Shown piece by piece: positions 61,001 through 64,000 of a DNA stretch of 64,000 nucleotides. The notes under the pieces are model-generated. The model was not told the origin of the DNA. It made no database searches and was given only the letters and a program-made list of their open reading frames with translations. Each line of letters opens with the position of its first letter. The first letter of the stretch is position 1. The DNA comes from Chaetoceros tenuissimus (taxonomy: Eukaryota; Bacillariophyta; Thalassiosirophyceae; Chaetocerotales; Chaetocerotaceae): contig BLLK01000047.1 of the NCBI GenBank assembly GCA_021927905.1, forward strand, positions 3,596,001 to 3,660,000, read 5' to 3'. Both the position numbers and the translations under genes were made by a program.

Positions 61001-64000
61001 TATTTGATGGTAAGCTGCTTGGAAAAGTAGATGGTAAGCTGCTTGGCACTAAAGAAACACTTGGAATTGTTGAGGGTGCCGAAGATGGAATAGAACTTGG
61101 GTAATTGGAGACCCAATGGCCTGCACCACAATCACAACATGCCGTACTTGCAGTATAACCATTAGCAACAACAGCACCATAGTCTTCTTGAGTACACCAT
61201 ACTCCATCTCCTAGTGATGTACAATTCACTAATACTACTTTACCGTCCGGTTGTGTTACACTATGTTCCCAAAGGGGATTGTCGACGCATTCTGACGGTT
61301 GATCACTTGGAAGTAGACTCGGACTTGAACTTGGTTCCAATGATAAACTAGGTTGAAAACTAGGTTCATTCGATGGAGAACTACTGGTACTGGGCAAATC
61401 AGAGGGTGATAAACTTGGCTGGTCAGAGGGTAGATCAGATGGCATCGTACTTGGTTGCAAGGAAATACTTGGAAGAGTGGAAGGTAGGAGCGACGGATAA
61501 ACTGATTCAGATGGCTGAGAACTTGGTTGCAATGATGGTACATCTGATGGTATTGATGAAGGGTTCAGACTTGGTTGATCTGAAGGGACATCTGACGGAA
61601 TATCTGATGGCATCGATGACGGAACAGAACTTGGTTGATCAGATGGTACGTCTGACGGAATATCTGATGGCATCGATGACGGAAGCTTGCTGGGTTGATC
61701 GGATGGAATATCTGACGGAATATCTGACGGAATATCTGATGGTACAGATGACGGAAGCAAACTTGGTTGATCCGATGGTACGTCTGACGGAATATCTGAT
61801 GGCATCGATGACGGAAGCAAACTTGGTTGATCAGATGGAATGTCTGACGGAATATCTGATGGCATCGATGACGGAAGCAAACTTGGTTGATCAGATGGTA
61901 CGTCTGACGGAATATCTGATGGCATCGATGACGGAAGCAAACTTGGTTGATCAGATGGAATGTCTGACGGAATATCTGATGGCATCGATGACGGAAGCAA
62001 ACTTGGTTGATCAGATGGAATGTCGCTCGGAATATCTGATGGCATCGATGACGGAAGCAAACTTGGTTGATCAGATGGAATGTCGCTCGGAATATCTGAT
62101 GGCATCGATGACGGAAGCAAACTTGGTTGATCAGATGGTACGTCTGACGGAATATCTGATGGCATCGATGACGGAACAGAACTTGGTTGATCAGATGGAC
62201 ATCTGACGGAATATCTGATGGCATCGATGACGGAACAGAACTTGGTTGATCAGATGGTACGTCTGACGGAATATCTGATGGCATCGATGACGGAAGCTTG
62301 CTGGGTTGATCGGATGGAATATCTGACGGAATATCTGACGGAATATCTGATGGTACAGATGACGGAAGCAAACTTGGTTGATCCGATGGTACGTCTGACG
62401 GAATATCTGATGGCATCGATGACGGAAGCAAACTTGGTTGATCAGATGGAATGTCTGACGGAATATCTGATGGCATCGATGACGGAAGCAAACTTGGTTG
62501 ATCAGATGGTACGTCTGACGGAATATCTGATGGCATCGATGAGGGAAGCAAACTTGGTTGATCAGATGGAATGTCTGACGGAATATCTGATGGCATCGAT
62601 GACGGAAGCAAACTTGGTTGATCAGATGGAATGTCGCACGGAATATCTGATGGCATCGATGACGGAAGCAAACTTGGTTGATCAGATGGTACGTCTGATG
62701 GAATATCTGATGGCATCGATGACGGAAGCAAACTTGGTTGATCAGATGGTACGTCTGACGGAATATCTGATGGCATCGATGACGGAACAGAACTTGGTTG
62801 ATCTGAAGGGACATCTGACGGAATATCTGATGGCATCGATGAGGGAAGCAAACTTGGTTGATCAGATGGTACGTCTGATGGAATATCTGATGGCATCGAT
62901 GACGGAAGCAAACTTGGTTGATCAGATGGAATGTCGCTCGGAATATCTGACGGAATATCTGATGGTACGTCTGACGGGATGTCACTCGGCATTGATGATG
63001 GAAGAGAGCTGGGTTGATCTGACGGAACAGCTGAAATCGAAGGAATGAAAGACGGTTCAGAACTAGGGAAAATTGAAACCGAAGGTTTTCCTGATGGTTC
63101 TGTGCTCGGTTCAAGACTTGGTAACGATGATGGAAGCAACGAAGGTTCACTGGATGGAACCTGTGACGGAGCAACTAAGATATGATCACCTCCACCACAA
63201 ATGCAGCAGGCTTCATTAGCAGCTTTTCCCAAGTATGGCAATGAAGTTTGAACTGCTACATCGCAATTATTGGTACCATCAGAATTTTCCAAATCCTCGC
63301 AACCTATGTTAAAGACCTGTCCCTTTTTTGTAACAACTTTCCAACCAGGTTCATCTATACATAGTGAAGGTCGTTCAGATGGTTCATTTGATGGAAATAA
63401 ACTTTCACTAGGTGACGAGGAAGGCCCAAAATGAGATGGTTGCATCGACTCAGAAGGGACGTCACTTGGAATCTCGGTCGGAATAGATGAAGGCTCGATT
63501 GGTTGGAACTTTGATCCACCACAAATACAGCATGCTTCAGAAACATCTTTGTTGTCATTAACATATCTACTGTCTGATAAAAACAAGGTACAAAAGCCTA
63601 CATTGGTGATTTGAGCACAAGACCAACCTGAATATGGTAAAGTTGAGGATCCACCAGTGACCCAATTTTCCTCATCTACACATCTATTGTCAAGGAAAAA
63701 GTTAGCGAGATTCTGAAAATTGTACAAGTAGTTGAAGAAAGTTTTTACTTACTCAGAAGGATTATTCGATGGCTGAGTGGACGGAATATCGCTTGGTACA
63801 GTGGATGGAATATCTGAGGGCACCGAAGACGGCAAGTCTGAAGGAAGATTTGATGGTACCATAGACGGCTCTGACGAAGGTAAAAGCGATGGTTGATCAC
63901 TTGGAATGGTTGAGGGGACCATGGAAGGTTGATCCGAGGGTATATCGGATGGAATGTCCGAAGGTTGCGATGACGGATTATCGCTCGGGACGTCTGAAGG
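58061..64000 (-). CDS. Very large PSDxPS-repeat extracellular protein with four Cys-rich domains, N-terminus off window
   Basis: Three exons are visible: 63753 to beyond 64000, 60689-63683 and 58061-60504 (minus), with introns of 69 and 184 bp and consistent splice phases; about 1,895 residues are in view. The backbone is Pro-Ser-Asp repeat (PSDQPSLLPSSMPSDIPSDV). Four related Cys-rich domains interrupt it in the middle exon, each starting PSEC/PSLC-[VI]-x-x-x-x-W and ending A-C-C-x-C-G: CVDEENW...ACCICGG, CIDEPGW...ACCICGG, CVDNPLW...ACCDCGAG and CVNDPDW...ACCKCGGG. The last exon begins with a ~110-residue non-repeat domain (LSDATLTSIILELDG ... GVTVQADC), then ~32 repeat units to the stop. 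The middle exon carries a single one-base frame break at ~62196. It is likely a cell-wall, adhesive or frustule-associated protein. Confidence 0.85.
58075..60000 (-). repeat. Tandem array of 60-bp coding repeats, about 32 units
   Basis: Units of exactly 60 bp encode 20 residues (PSDQPSxLPSSMPSDIPSDV) with very few changes. Variants differ at one slot (LLPSS, TLPSS, SVPSS), at VPSD versus IPSD and at 12-bp insertions of one extra DIPS. The lack of third-position scatter shows recent homogenisation. Confidence 0.95.
61565..62995 (-). repeat. Second 60-bp coding repeat array with an internal ~611-bp duplication
   Basis: About 23 units of the same 60-bp repeat. The segment from about 61585 to 62195 is repeated at 62196 to 62806; the marker GGAAGCTTGCTGGGTTGATC occurs at 61681 and 62292, 611 bases apart. 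The junction near 62196 is one base short of the repeat frame. Confidence 0.92.

Noticed and set aside
58588-62206. Long plus-strand frames reading MASMTEANLVDQMVRLTEYL repeats and a minus-strand HQIFRQTYH frame
   Set aside because: They are shadows of the 60-bp PSD repeat; the PSD frame has splice sites, Cys domains and a signal of protein constraint, the others do not.
1-64000. Transposons, LTR elements, virus-like elements, toxin genes
   Set aside because: No reverse transcriptase, integrase, transposase, capsid or toxin motif was seen in any frame.

Overview
This window looks like nuclear DNA of a marine centric diatom. The A+T-rich sequence holds dense genes with short GT-AG introns. 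Plastid proteins start with a signal peptide and a Phe at the cleavage site (ATAFSP, AAFAPA, FAFAPS, SAFAPS, NSFVAP, AIAFTP). Two long Pro-Ser repeat proteins of the kind found in diatom cell coverings are present. IFT57 and a B9D2-type protein fit a lineage with flagellated sperm, so a centric rather than a pennate diatom; a Chaetoceros-like genus is my guess from general character only. I saw no retroelement, virus-like element, DNA transposon or CRISPR array.

Layout. 1-5.2 kb: a truncated coiled-coil gene, spliceosomal SmB, a plastid PDZ protein and a seven-exon Pro-Ser/Cys-rich secreted protein. 5.5-10.6 kb: a truncated copy of the SRP54 5' end, a multi-pass membrane protein, intact SRP54 and a small acidic protein. 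10.8-20.5 kb: a GMC oxidoreductase with one apparent frameshift, a two-RRM hnRNP H/F-like protein, an unknown protein, a Tudor/chromo-like plus AP2-like nuclear protein and SDHD. 21-29.6 kb: a tiny plastid protein and a plastid adenylate kinase that share a leader motif, ferredoxin-thioredoxin reductase catalytic subunit, NDUFA13, Sec66 and ribosomal protein eS24. 30-34 kb: a 57-bp palindrome, biotin synthase, plastid YebC and RNA polymerase II subunit RPB3.

34-42 kb is a tandem cluster of three F-box-like/ankyrin-type genes. It arose by segmental duplication that carried along the 3' end of RPB3, and it shows a 3-2-1 gradient of an internal 56-residue repeat and a 184-bp identical tract between two copies. 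42-52 kb: WS/DGAT acyltransferase, a plastid SDR, a TIGR01777 epimerase, a 7TM receptor-like protein, a three-repeat Myb protein, a solitary 5S rRNA gene and a Golgi-type membrane protein with a decayed histidine-phosphatase motif. 52-58 kb: a RING protein, the convergent ciliary pair IFT57/B9D2, and a two-HMG-box protein. 58-64 kb: a very large Pro-Ser-Asp repeat protein gene running off the right edge, with exact 60-bp tandem repeats, four Cys-rich domains and one internal frame break at a duplication junction.

Most genes are independent housekeeping units placed in convergent or divergent pairs. Functional links are visible only for the ciliary pair, for the plastid-targeted set and for the duplicated F-box/ankyrin family.
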